The notes beneath the pieces are model-generated. The model was not told the origin of the DNA, made no database searches, and worked only from the letters and a program-made list of their open reading frames with translations. DNA of 55,261 nt, from the NCBI RefSeq assembly GCF_022690765.1, contig NZ_JALCZA010000030.1, positions 1 through 55,261 of the forward strand, written 5' to 3'. This stretch comes from Anaeromyxobacter oryzisoli (GTDB taxonomy: Bacteria > Myxococcota > Myxococcia > Myxococcales > Anaeromyxobacteraceae). Shown in pieces: positions 36,792 to 44,758 of the stretch; the stretch's first letter is position 1; each line of letters opens with the position of its first letter. A program made the position numbers and the translations under genes.

Positions 36792-36892
36792 GTCCGGGGC
36801 GCCCGCGTCACTCCGGGTGCCGCTCACCCCGGCCGTCACCGTCCGGCGTTCGCGGGGTTCCGGTGGCACCGCCGGTGCATGGTCCGGCGCCG

Positions 36893-37537
36893 ATGCCGCT
36901 CTCCGCTCCGCGCAGATCGAGGCCGTTCACCGCAGCCTTGCACCGGCTCGCCGCCGATCGCGATCCCGGCTGTCTCCTCGACACCGACGGCGCTTTCCTG
37001 TTCGTGAACGACGCGTGGGAGCGGTTCGCGCTGACGAACGGCGGCGGCTCCCGATGCACCGCGTCGGCGCTGATCGGGACGCGGATGCTCGATCACGTGA
37101 CGGGGGACGCCCCCCGGCGGATGCTGCGGCAGCTCCTCGAGCGCGCGCTGCGCGCGCACGTGACGCAGACCTCCGAGTGCAACGGACCGGACGTCGCGCG
37201 CCTCGTCGCGGCGCAGCTCGAGCCCGTCACGACGGGGGGCGGCGCGCCGGTCGGGATCGCCGTGGTGTACCGGGTCGTGCGCGAGCGGCCGATCGGGGAC
37301 GTCTACCCGCTCGAGGACGCGACCTCGCGGAGTTGGCGCGGCCCCGCGGGGCTCGAGCAGTGCAGCACCTGTCGCCGCACCCGGCGACCGGACGTGCCGG
37401 ACGAGTGGGACCTCGTCCCGGGGCTCGTGGCGGCGCCGCCGCGCGACACGCAGTTCGGGTGCTGCCCGCGCTGCCTCGCCCTGCACCACGGGGAGACCGC
37501 GGCGGAGGCGACGCGAGCCTCGTCCAGGGACGCGTGA
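36893..37537 (+). CDS. PAS-like protein with C-terminal cysteine clusters
   Basis: This 214-residue protein begins with a PAS-like fold (about residues 20-120): GCLLDTDGAFLFVNDAWERF then LDHVTGDAPRRMLRQLLER. It continues with two cysteine pairs, CSTCRRTRRP and CCPRCLALHHGE (about residues 163-200), with histidines, which could bind zinc or iron. No kinase, GGDEF or DNA-binding domain is attached. A one-component or scaffold sensor is possible. ATG 36893 has no clear ribosome site. Confidence 0.62.
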   Translation: MPLSAPRRSRPFTAALHRLAADRDPGCLLDTDGAFLFVNDAWERFALTNGGGSRCTASALIGTRMLDHVTGDAPRRMLRQLLERALRAHVTQTSECNGPDVARLVAAQLEPVTTGGGAPVGIAVVYRVVRERPIGDVYPLEDATSRSWRGPAGLEQCSTCRRTRRPDVPDEWDLVPGLVAAPPRDTQFGCCPRCLALHHGETAAEATRASSRDA

Positions 37538-37561
37538 GGCCTCGCCGCCCGAAGCGCGGCG

Positions 37562-37592
37562 CCGGCCCCCGCGCGGTCTGGCGCGGGGCCGG
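37562..37592. terminator. Hairpin at convergent gene ends
   Basis: A long GC stem (CCGGCCCC with one bulged C, then GCGC) pairs with GCGC-GGGG-CCGG around a GGTCTG loop, in the 72-bp gap between the PAS-like gene and the small basic gene. No T-run is present, so this is a possible bidirectional terminator. Confidence 0.45.
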
Positions 37593-37609
37593 GCCCGGGG
37601 AGCGCGCGC

Positions 37610-37741
37610 CTACTTCGTCGACCGCTTCGCGCGGCGCTTCCGCTTGACCGAGAGGCCGCGCTTCCCCTTCGCGGCGACGCGCTTCGTCTTCGACCGGTTC
37701 GACAGCTTCCGCTTGCTGCGGTTTCCAAGCTTGACGGGCAT
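37610..37741 (-). CDS. Very basic 43-residue protein
   Basis: Twenty of 43 residues are Lys or Arg (beginning MPVKLGNRSKRKLSNRSK and ending KRKRRAKRSTK), with no acidic residue. The ATG is preceded by GGAGG at short spacing. Such proteins bind nucleic acid; candidates are a small ribosome-associated protein like Thx or a nucleoid protein. It lies 52 nt downstream of the topoisomerase VI A-subunit gene on the same strand, and could be its third co-transcribed partner. It is too short for ordinary ORF calling. Confidence 0.72.
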   Translation of the reverse strand: MPVKLGNRSKRKLSNRSKTKRVAAKGKRGLSVKRKRRAKRSTK

Positions 37742-37793
37742 CCGACCTCCAGAGGGCTTCCGGGTTGACGGAGGCGTTCTACACCGGACCGCG

Positions 37794-38897
37794 CTACTCG
37801 AGCCAGTCGCGATCGCGCAGCTTCCGGGGCAGGTACTCCTCCGTGATGAAGCTGATGCCGCGCCGGGAGAGGGCCTCGAGCTCGAACTTCTGCCCCGACC
37901 GCACCATCTCCTGGATCTCGCGCTGCCACTTCGGGTTCTGGAACCACGGATACGCGAGCATCTGCCGGGCGCGCGAGTGGTCCTGGTCGTTCATCGGGAT
38001 CGACACGTTGGCGGGCAGCTTGTACTTGCCCTTGTCGAACGACGAGAGGCCGATGAAGCGCGCGTCCGGCACCGCCATGCGCATCGACTCGTAGGCGAGG
38101 TTGATCGAGCCCTGCTTCATCACCGAGTAGATGTAGAAGCCCCACGGATCGTTGTCGACGAGGACGTAGACCGGGAGCCGGAGCTCGGTGTGGAGCCGCT
38201 GGACCAGCCGCCGGACGCCGCGGGGCGGCTGCCCCTGCCCGGTGACGATGACGCACTTCTCGCGCGCCCAGAACCGGTCCTCGTTGAAGCGCCGCCAGAC
38301 GGCGTCCTTCTCGACGAGGAGGACGTACTTCGCCTCGCTCTTCCCGAACTGGACGACGTGCTCCTCGACGATGGACGGCACCGACCAGCCGCCCGAGCCC
38401 ATCCGGCGGAGGTCGATGGTGTCGCCGGAGTCGCGGATGGTCATCGGGCCGACCATGGAGCCGCGCCCGGTCGCGAAGAGGTGCAGTTCCTCGCGGAGCG
38501 AGTCGATGGCGACCTCGAGATCCTCGATGATCGGGTCGGACTCCTCCTGCTCCTCGAAGGTGTTCTGCTTCGTCTCGCCGAGGCCGTGCTTCGTCATGTA
38601 GTAGAGGTCGCGGATGCTCGTGGTCTTGCCCGAGTCGATCAGCTCCTTGCAGGCCTCCGAGACGAGGAACGTCTGCATGAACTTCTTCGCCATGCTGACG
38701 TTGAAGAAGTAGCGCTTCTGCTTCTGCCCGCCGAGCTCGATGAGCCGCCGCCGCGGGTTGAACTTCACGTTCGCGAGCGAGCGGATCGGGATCTCCACGA
38801 AGGGGCTCTTCCCGCCCTTCACGCTCTTCAGGACCGTGTCCGCGAGGTGCTCGATCTTCTGGACGGTCTTCTTGTCGATCTGGTCGAGGCGCGCCAT
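37794..38897 (-). CDS. top6A: DNA topoisomerase VI subunit A (Spo11-like)
   Basis: This 367-residue protein is the cleaving subunit of a type IIB topoisomerase. The winged-helix (CAP-like) region holds SIRDLYYMTKH with the catalytic tyrosine, probably Tyr100. The Toprim domain holds YVLLVEKDAVWRRF (Glu196) and VYVLVDNDPWGFYIY (DND, Asp248/Asp250), the magnesium site. Length matches archaeal TopVIA. The B subunit gene is immediately upstream (3-nt gap), so the heterotetramer is encoded as an operon. Topoisomerase VI relaxes and decatenates DNA by ATP-driven strand passage. In bacteria it is rare. Confidence 0.95.
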   Translation of the reverse strand: MARLDQIDKKTVQKIEHLADTVLKSVKGGKSPFVEIPIRSLANVKFNPRRRLIELGGQKQKRYFFNVSMAKKFMQTFLVSEACKELIDSGKTTSIRDLYYMTKHGLGETKQNTFEEQEESDPIIEDLEVAIDSLREELHLFATGRGSMVGPMTIRDSGDTIDLRRMGSGGWSVPSIVEEHVVQFGKSEAKYVLLVEKDAVWRRFNEDRFWAREKCVIVTGQGQPPRGVRRLVQRLHTELRLPVYVLVDNDPWGFYIYSVMKQGSINLAYESMRMAVPDARFIGLSSFDKGKYKLPANVSIPMNDQDHSRARQMLAYPWFQNPKWQREIQEMVRSGQKFELEALSRRGISFITEEYLPRKLRDRDWLE

Positions 38898-38900
38898 GGC

Positions 38901-40964
38901 TTACTCCTGCTCCTCCTCGGCGCGCCGCGGCCGCCGGGTGATCTTCCTCGACTGCTCCTCCAGCGCCGCGTCCTGCTCGGCCAGCTCCTGCTCGGTCACG
39001 CGGTCGGCGAGGCGGAGGAACTCGCGCCTGATGGGGTCGGGGCTCTTCTTCGTGATCTTGCCGATCGCCGTCGCGACCTCCTGGATGTAGAGCTCGAAGA
39101 GGCTGCGGCGCTGGAGCTGGTAGTCGGCGTGCTGCTTCTTCCGGATGTGCGCGGCGAGCTTGCGGCCGCACTCCTGGGCGGCGAGCTGGATCTCGCGCGT
39201 GATCTCCGGGTAGTGGGCGACCGCCTCCTTGGCCTCGCTGGTGAACGGGACCCAGACGCTCGCGATGTGGACGAGGAGCGCCATCGGGCCGACCGGCAGC
39301 GCGCCCTTCGGCTGCGAGAGGAGGTAGTTCCGCCAGTCGGTCTTGACGATCGCCTCGGTCATCCCGCAGGCGCCGCGCTGGAACAGGAGCGGCACCCGGT
39401 TCGCGAAGCGGAAGAGCTCGATGGGCTTGTCCGCCGGCCACGAGCCGCCGTAGGCGAGCCCGACCTCCACCTGGAAGGGGTTGCCGCGGTAGACCTTGGG
39501 CGGGCGGGTGACCGTCGCGATGAAGTAGTTGTGCCCCTTGATCTTCTCGACGCCCTCCTCGGGCGGCGCGTCGGGCACGGCGGGCGCCTCCGCCTTCGCG
39601 ACCTTCTCCTTCTTCGACGCCTTCTTCTTCCGCGCGGCGTCGAGGTCGAGCTGCTCCTCCTCCTCCGGCCCCTCCGTCTCGATGACGTTCAGGAAGGAGA
39701 CGAGCCCCTTCTTCATGAGCGCGTCGCCGATCGGGGAGAGCACCTGGGTCGGCGGCGCCATGATCTTGGTGGCGCCGATGGCGTCGTGGAGCCGCTCCGC
39801 CAGCTCGCGGTCCTCGGCGAGGTCGCGCGGGCGGACCCTCCCGTTGAGCCCGGCGCGCTTCACGATCTCGTCGGCCACGGCGGGCGACACGCGCGAGAAG
39901 GCGGACTGCAGGAACCCCCTCACGTCGTGGCTCTTCGAGTCCTGCGCCATGAGCATCAGCGCGCCGAGCTCGACGCCGTGCGGGTGCGGCTTGATCTCGA
40001 GGGCCTCGCGGGGCAGCTCCTCCACCGCGCGGGGGAAGGTGAGCGCCTCCTGGCGCGGGCGGAGGTAGCGGAACGTCGCGTGCGGGTTCGAGAGCGCGGT
40101 GTGCTCGACGTAGCGGTTCACGAACCGCTGCCCCTGCTGCCAGTTCGCGACGATCTCCAGCTCGATGCGCGTCCCGTGCTCCGAGGGCCAGTCGGGGAGC
40201 TGGCGCTCCTCGGTGACCACCGGCTCGTTCCGCCGGGTGTCGATCTGGATCTCCATGAAGAGCGCGGGCTTGCCCTTGCCGATCCGCGTCGTCATGCGGA
40301 TGGGGCGCCCGGTGGTGAGCTGGCCGTACATCGCGGCGGCGCTGATGCCGATCCCCTGCTGGCCGCGCGACTGCTTCAGGCGGTGGAACTTGGAGCCGTA
40401 GAGGAGCTTGCCGAAGATCTTCGGCGCCTGGGCCTTCACGATGCCGGGGCCGTTGTCCTCGACCACGACGACGAACCGCCCCTCGCCCTTGGTGGGCTCG
40501 CCCTCGCCCTTCGCGTCGAGCGCGAGGTCGAGGACCTCGACGGTGATCTCGGGGAGGATGCCCGCCTCCTCGCAGGCGTCGAGGGAGTTGTCCACCGCCT
40601 CCTTGATCGTGGTGAGGAGCGCCTTCGAGGCGTTGTCGAACCCGAGGAGGTGGCGGTTCTTGGTGAAGAACTCCGAGATGGAGATCTCGCGCTGCCGCGA
40701 CGCCATCTGCTCGGCGGTGGCGCGGCGGCGCGGCGCCTGCGGGGCGGCCTCGGCGGCGGCGGCCGGATCCTCGCCGGCGGCCGGCGCCGCGACCGTCGGC
40801 GGCGTGCTCCCCCGCGCGCCGCGGGCTGGCCTCGCCACCAGCGAGCGCCCCTTCACCCTCGGCGCCTCGGCCGCCACGAGCTCGAGCTGACCCCCGCGGC
40901 GACCGGACGGCTTGCCCTTCCCGAGCTTCCCCACCTTCGCCGCCACCACCTTTCGACCCGCCAT
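38901..40964 (-). CDS. top6B: DNA topoisomerase VI subunit B
   Basis: This 687-residue ATPase subunit carries a GHKL (Bergerat) fold: KEAVDNSLDA is the N-box (about residues 121-130), DNGPGI the G1 box (about 170-175) and RGQQGIGISAAAMYGQ the G2 region (about 200-215). The transducer domain follows, interrupted by a charged Glu/Lys linker (about 430-476). Residues 1-90 are a basic Ala/Pro/Arg extension not seen in archaeal subunits. ATG 40964 has GAGG 7-10 nt upstream; a longer start at 41003 is possible. It is the first gene of the operon, followed by top6A and probably the small basic gene. Confidence 0.93.
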   Translation of the reverse strand: MAGRKVVAAKVGKLGKGKPSGRRGGQLELVAAEAPRVKGRSLVARPARGARGSTPPTVAAPAAGEDPAAAAEAAPQAPRRRATAEQMASRQREISISEFFTKNRHLLGFDNASKALLTTIKEAVDNSLDACEEAGILPEITVEVLDLALDAKGEGEPTKGEGRFVVVVEDNGPGIVKAQAPKIFGKLLYGSKFHRLKQSRGQQGIGISAAAMYGQLTTGRPIRMTTRIGKGKPALFMEIQIDTRRNEPVVTEERQLPDWPSEHGTRIELEIVANWQQGQRFVNRYVEHTALSNPHATFRYLRPRQEALTFPRAVEELPREALEIKPHPHGVELGALMLMAQDSKSHDVRGFLQSAFSRVSPAVADEIVKRAGLNGRVRPRDLAEDRELAERLHDAIGATKIMAPPTQVLSPIGDALMKKGLVSFLNVIETEGPEEEEQLDLDAARKKKASKKEKVAKAEAPAVPDAPPEEGVEKIKGHNYFIATVTRPPKVYRGNPFQVEVGLAYGGSWPADKPIELFRFANRVPLLFQRGACGMTEAIVKTDWRNYLLSQPKGALPVGPMALLVHIASVWVPFTSEAKEAVAHYPEITREIQLAAQECGRKLAAHIRKKQHADYQLQRRSLFELYIQEVATAIGKITKKSPDPIRREFLRLADRVTEQELAEQDAALEEQSRKITRRPRRAEEEQE

Positions 40965-41100
40965 CACGCGTAACCTCGCGATATCGCCTGCCCATCGCCC
41001 CATAGCACGCCCCCGGTCGGTTCGCGAGAAACCGACGCCGGGCGGCCGTCCGGGCGTCCGCCCGGATTGACGTGCGCGGACCGGTGGTTAGAAGGAGGCC

Positions 41101-42033
41101 ATGCCCTGGAACGATCCGGCCCAGCCCCGCGGGATGCCCACCTCGTCGTCGTTGCCCGGCGTCGGTCGCAACTACGCCAAGACCGCCATGCTCATGGCGT
41201 TCCTCATCGCGCTGCTCGCCATCGGCGGGAACGCGATCGGCGGCGCGCAGGGGATGCTCCTCTTCGGCGGCCTCGGGCTGGTCTTCAACTTCCTGTCCTA
41301 CTGGTTCTCGGACCGGCTCGCCCTCATGGCGAACCGGGCCCAGCCGGTGACGCGCGAGCAGCTCCCGGAGGTCTACGAGATCGTCGAGCGGCTCACCCGC
41401 CGGGCGGGCATGCCGATGCCCCGCCTGTACGTCATCCCCACCGAGACGCCCAACGCGTTCGCGACGGGCAGGAACCCGTCGCACGCCGCGGTGGCGGTCA
41501 CGGAGGGCATCCTCCGGATCCTGAACCGGCGCCAGCTCGAGGGCGTGCTCGCCCACGAGCTCTCCCACGTCCGGAACCGCGACATCCTCATCTCGACCAT
41601 GGCCGCCGCCATCGCGGGCCTCATCTCGACCCTGGGCTACATGGTGCGCTGGGGCGCGCTCCTGGGCGGGATGCGGCGCGAGGACGATCGGGGAGGCTCG
41701 GCGCTGGAGATGCTGGCCTGGGCGGTGCTCGCCCCCATCCTGGCGCTGGTGATCCAGCTCGCCGTCTCCCGGTCGCGCGAGTACGGCGCGGACGCGTCCG
41801 GCGCCGAGCTGGTCGGCGACCCCGAGCCGCTCGCGGAGGCGCTCCTCGCCCTCGAGCGCGGGAACGAGGCGATCCCGTACCAGTACAGCGGCCCCGCGAC
41901 GGCCCACCTGTTCATCGTGAACCCGCTGCACGGCGCGGCAGAGCGGGTGATGAGCCTCTTCTCCACCCACCCGCCCATCGAGGAGCGCGTCCGCCGCCTC
42001 CGCGAGATGCGGCCGGGCGTGCGGTTCGCGTAG
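41101..42033 (+). CDS. htpX: HtpX family zinc metalloprotease
   Basis: This 310-residue protein has N-terminal membrane helices (about residues 27-70), the conserved PNAFATGRNPSHAAVAVTEG stretch, the zinc site HELSH at 152-156 (His152, Glu153, His156) with the third ligand in SREYGAD (Glu227), and two further hydrophobic segments between. HtpX is an inner-membrane quality-control protease acting with FtsH. An AGGAGG ribosome site precedes ATG 41101. It diverges from topoisomerase VI and its end is 9 nt from the converging lipoprotein gene. The first 24 residues (Pro/Ser-rich) are an unusual extension. Confidence 0.92.
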   Translation: MPWNDPAQPRGMPTSSSLPGVGRNYAKTAMLMAFLIALLAIGGNAIGGAQGMLLFGGLGLVFNFLSYWFSDRLALMANRAQPVTREQLPEVYEIVERLTRRAGMPMPRLYVIPTETPNAFATGRNPSHAAVAVTEGILRILNRRQLEGVLAHELSHVRNRDILISTMAAAIAGLISTLGYMVRWGALLGGMRREDDRGGSALEMLAWAVLAPILALVIQLAVSRSREYGADASGAELVGDPEPLAEALLALERGNEAIPYQYSGPATAHLFIVNPLHGAAERVMSLFSTHPPIEERVRRLREMRPGVRFA

Positions 42034-42042
42034 CGGATCGCG

Positions 42043-42462
42043 TCAGAGCGTGCAGCTCGGGGTCACCGTGCTGCTCACGGTGAGCGTCCCGTTCACCGGA
42101 CCGGTCAGGCTGATCGCGCTCAGAGTGTACGTGCCCTCGGCGGTCGGAGCCGTGAACGTGCACGACGGGCCGCTCACCGCGCACGTGGGCGCGCTCTCGG
42201 GCGTGCAGGACGACTCGCACGTCTCGACGATCGGGTCGAGGAAGATCTGCCCCTGCGAGAGGCCGCTCAGATCGACCTGGCAGGAGGTCGGGTTCTGGTT
42301 GCAGGTCGGGCACAGCTTGACCTTCACGTTGACCTGCGTGCCCGGCCTCACGGTGCAGCTCGCGACCTGCTCCACCTTCGGCACCTCGGTCGGACAGCTG
42401 CTCGACCCGCACCCGGCCGCGGCGAGCGCGGCGATCCCGATCCCGAACACTGCGAGCTTCAT
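42043..42462 (-). CDS. Hypothetical cysteine-rich lipoprotein
   Basis: This 139-residue protein has a lipoprotein signal peptide (MKLAVFGIGIAALAAAGC, lipid-modified Cys18). The mature part holds several cysteines (SSSCPTE, ASCTVR, LCPTCNQNPTSC, ETCESSC, TCAVSGPSC) and a C-terminal beta-rich segment ending in Thr/Ser repeats. It resembles an Ig-like or beta-sandwich domain held by disulfides. GGAGG lies 8-10 nt upstream of ATG. Function unknown. Confidence 0.72.
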   Translation of the reverse strand: MKLAVFGIGIAALAAAGCGSSSCPTEVPKVEQVASCTVRPGTQVNVKVKLCPTCNQNPTSCQVDLSGLSQGQIFLDPIVETCESSCTPESAPTCAVSGPSCTFTAPTAEGTYTLSAISLTGPVNGTLTVSSTVTPSCTL

Positions 42463-42578
42463 GGCGTTCGCCTCCTCCACGATCGACGCCGACGGGCGAT
42501 ACCACCGCACCGCCGACCTTGCCAGGGGCCCGGCCGGGCGGATAGACCTCGCCCGGGGCGGCGCGAGGTGAACCTGCC

Positions 42579-42992
42579 ATGATCGTGCGGATCGACGTGG
42601 TCCCGATCGTCCTGGAGGCCCGGCGGATCGTGGTCGCCGAGGTGATCGGCGGCTTCCACGGCCAGGCCCAGCTCGGGCGGTTCTGGTTCCCCTCCGGCGT
42701 GCTCGGCCCCGGCGAGCAGCCCGGGGAACGGGCCGCGGAGATCGTCAAGGCGCAGCTCGGCCTCGACCTCGAGGGCGTGGTCGTCGTCGGGACGCGGGCG
42801 GAGCGGGTCGGCGACGAGGACCACCTGGCGCTCGTCTTCGCGGGCGCCGTCTCGGGGGGCGAGCCCGCGCCGGGACCGCCGGTGAGCGGCTTCTCGGCGC
42901 GCACCCTGGCCGAGCTGCCGGACCAGCTCGGCTTCTACCACCGCGACGTCGTGGAGGTGCTCGTGTCGCGCTACGAGCGGCTGCGGGCGTGA
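42579..42992 (+). CDS. Degenerate Nudix-fold protein
   Basis: This 137-residue protein has the shape of a Nudix hydrolase. [19 protein letters not shown] leads to GVLGPGE, the start of the Nudix box (G-x5-E), but the box continues [15 protein letters not shown], where the catalytic REUXEE glutamates are missing. Enzymatic hydrolysis by the usual mechanism is therefore unlikely; a ligand-binding or regulatory role is possible. It is followed by the selenoprotein-like peroxiredoxin gene after 67 bp. Confidence 0.62.
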   Translation: MIVRIDVVPIVLEARRIVVAEVIGGFHGQAQLGRFWFPSGVLGPGEQPGERAAEIVKAQLGLDLEGVVVVGTRAERVGDEDHLALVFAGAVSGGEPAPGPPVSGFSARTLAELPDQLGFYHRDVVEVLVSRYERLRA

Positions 42993-43059
42993 ACGGCCCC
43001 GGGGTCCCCGTTGCCGGACCCCCGCCCCCCGGCTAAGGAAGCGCGCGGAGGCATCGCCC

Positions 43060-43551
43060 ATGATGCTGCCGCTCATCGCCGCCCTGCTCGGGGCCGCGGG
43101 CGCCGCGCCGCTCCGGATCGGCGACCGGGCGCCCGACTTCACGCTCCCCGACACCGACGGCCAGCCGGTCTCGCTGTCGGGGCTGCTCGCGCGGGGCCCG
43201 GTGATCCTGGCCTTCTACGTGAAGGCGTTCACGCCTGGTTGAACCCGCGAGGTCCAGGCGTACCGGGACCGGTACGCGAGCGTGGTCGCGAAGGGGGCGC
43301 AGGTGGTCGGCATCTCGGTGGACGACGTGGCGACGCAGCGCCGGTTCCGGGAGGAGCACGGGCTGCCGTTCCCGCTCCTCTCCGACGCCGGCGGCGAGGT
43401 GGCGCGCCGCTACGCCGGGACCATCCCGCTCCTCGGCCTGGCCTGGCGCGCGACCTTCGTCATCGACCAGGATGGGACCGTGAAGCAGATCATCACCGGG
43501 AGCGCGGCGATCGATCCGGCGGGGGCGATCACCTCCTGCCCCGTGCACTGA
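43060..43551 (+). CDS. Peroxiredoxin with in-frame UGA: probable selenoprotein
   Basis: The frame from ATG 43060 encodes a peroxiredoxin of the AhpC/TSA-BCP type: a possible signal peptide (residues about 1-16), [20 protein letters not shown], then FYVKAFTPG, a TGA at 43240-43242 and [15 protein letters not shown]. The TGA stands exactly at the peroxidatic cysteine position of TPGCT, giving TPGUT with Sec61. After it the frame stays perfect to 43551: [35 protein letters not shown] and a C-terminal Cys160 that may act as resolving residue. A hairpin at 43258-43277 fits a bacterial SECIS element. Full length would be 163 residues. The alternative is a Cys-to-stop mutation or a sequencing error. 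Confidence 0.82.
43258..43277 (+). promoter_or_regulatory. SECIS-like hairpin downstream of UGA
   Basis: GCGTACCG (43258-43265) pairs perfectly with CGGTACGC (43270-43277) around a GGAC tetraloop. The loop begins 23 nt after the UGA, within the distance usual for SelB-dependent bacterial SECIS elements, and the loop starts with the guanines they need. Confidence 0.6.
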
Positions 43552-43565
43552 AGGAGGACGAGGTC

Positions 43566-43784
43566 ATGTGGCTGCTCGACACGCTGATCGCCGGGGCGCG
43601 GCGACGTCTGCTCGGGATCTCGCCGGAGGAGATCCGGTACACGTTCGAGGACGTGCGCGGCGAGCTGCGCGCCCTGCGGGCGGAGCTCGAGGCGGAGATC
43701 GCCCAGGTGCGCCGCGAGCTCGACGCGCTCCCCGAGCGGCAGGACCGCCCGCAGGGCCCCGAGACCCCGGTCGCCGAGGCCTGA
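43566..43784 (+). CDS. Small coiled-coil protein downstream of peroxiredoxin
   Basis: This 72-residue protein has a short hydrophobic start (MWLLDTLIAGARRRLLG), then a heptad-like helical stretch (ELRALRAELEAEIAQVRREL). It begins 14 nt after the peroxiredoxin stop with an AAGGAGG ribosome site, so it is co-transcribed. No known family; a membrane-peripheral helper is possible. Confidence 0.65.
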   Translation: MWLLDTLIAGARRRLLGISPEEIRYTFEDVRGELRALRAELEAEIAQVRRELDALPERQDRPQGPETPVAEA

Positions 43785-43793
43785 TCGTCATCA

Positions 43794-44723
43794 TCAGATC
43801 CCCGCGGCGCCGGCGAGCCCGTCCTCCACGATCACCCTCCGGACCACCGCCTCTCCTCCCCCGGCGGCGAGCCGCTCGCCCTCCTTCCAGTGGGCGCGCC
43901 GCACGTACCCGAGGCCGATCCGCCCCTCCGGGGCGTCCACCGCGCTCGTGACGACGCCGACCTCCTGACCACCGGCCGCGAGCGGCGTCCCGGGCCCCGC
44001 GCCGGCCGGGAGCGAGAGCTGGACGAGGCCGCGCTGGAGGTGGCCGCGGGCGGTGGCCCGGAGCACCACCTCCTGCCCGACGTAGCAGCCCTTCGAGAAC
44101 GAGATCGCCGCGCGGGTGAGGCCCGCCTCCATGGGCAGCCGGGTGGAGTCCAGGTCGGCCCCGAACCGCGCGACCCCCCCGAGGACCCGCAGCACCTCGA
44201 GGTCGCCGGCGGAGAGCGCGGCGGCGCCCTCGGCGAGCAGCGCGTCCCGGAGCGCGTCGGCCTCGGCGGGCGCGACCCAGGCGTCCACGCCGGCCGCGCC
44301 GCGCCGATCGGTGGGGATCAGGCGGGGAGCGCGCGCGCCGACGCGGGACGCGGCCTCGGGGCCGAGCACCGGCAGGACCCGGAGCGCCCCCGAGACGTCC
44401 TCGAAGGTGACCTCGTCCATGATCACGAACTTCTCGAGGTGCGCGCGCACCTCCGCGCCCGCCGCGGGATCGACCTCGAGGAGCACGGCGTCCGGCTCGA
44501 CGAGGAGGTGCCCCTCGCCGAGGAGGTGCCCCTTCGCGTTCAGGACGGCCGCGTAGGCCGACTGGCCCGGCGCGAGGCGGAGCACGTCCTGGGTGCACAT
44601 CCGGTGCAGGTAATCGCGGGCGTCCTTGCCGGTGGCGCGCAGGAACGTCCGCGCCAGCGCCGGCCCCACGGCGAGGCCGGTGCGGGCCGCGGCGATCGGA
44701 TCGAGCTTCGCGGGCGAGGTCAT
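43794..44723 (-). CDS. ygfZ: YgfZ/GcvT-like folate-binding protein
   Basis: This 309-residue protein has the GcvT-type fold and the YgfZ signature KGCYVGQEVVLRATARG at residues 211-227 (Cys213). YgfZ helps assembly or repair of iron-sulfur clusters, using tetrahydrofolate. N-terminal strands LRATGKDARDYLHRMCTQDV also fit the family. ATG 44723. It ends 9 nt from the converging coiled-coil gene and follows queG by 35 nt on the same strand, a likely operon in which YgfZ could serve the iron-sulfur enzyme QueG. Confidence 0.9.
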   Translation of the reverse strand: MTSPAKLDPIAAARTGLAVGPALARTFLRATGKDARDYLHRMCTQDVLRLAPGQSAYAAVLNAKGHLLGEGHLLVEPDAVLLEVDPAAGAEVRAHLEKFVIMDEVTFEDVSGALRVLPVLGPEAASRVGARAPRLIPTDRRGAAGVDAWVAPAEADALRDALLAEGAAALSAGDLEVLRVLGGVARFGADLDSTRLPMEAGLTRAAISFSKGCYVGQEVVLRATARGHLQRGLVQLSLPAGAGPGTPLAAGGQEVGVVTSAVDAPEGRIGLGYVRRAHWKEGERLAAGGGEAVVRRVIVEDGLAGAAGI

Positions 44724-44758
44724 CACCGCTGGATAGCACGCTGCCGCGGCGCGCGCCT

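Noticed and set aside
41067-41093. Sigma-70-like promoter before htpX (TTGACG / TAGAAG)
   Set aside because: The -10 would sit too close to the start codon, leaving no leader for the good ribosome site.
37303-41970. Very long minus-strand open frame (1555 codons)
   Set aside because: It is a shadow of the topoisomerase VI genes and flanks in another frame: Arg/Gly/Ala-rich low-complexity product with no domain.
43060-43242. 60-residue truncated peroxiredoxin as a complete gene
   Set aside because: It would end before the catalytic residue, while the same frame continues with the rest of the family's conserved sequence.
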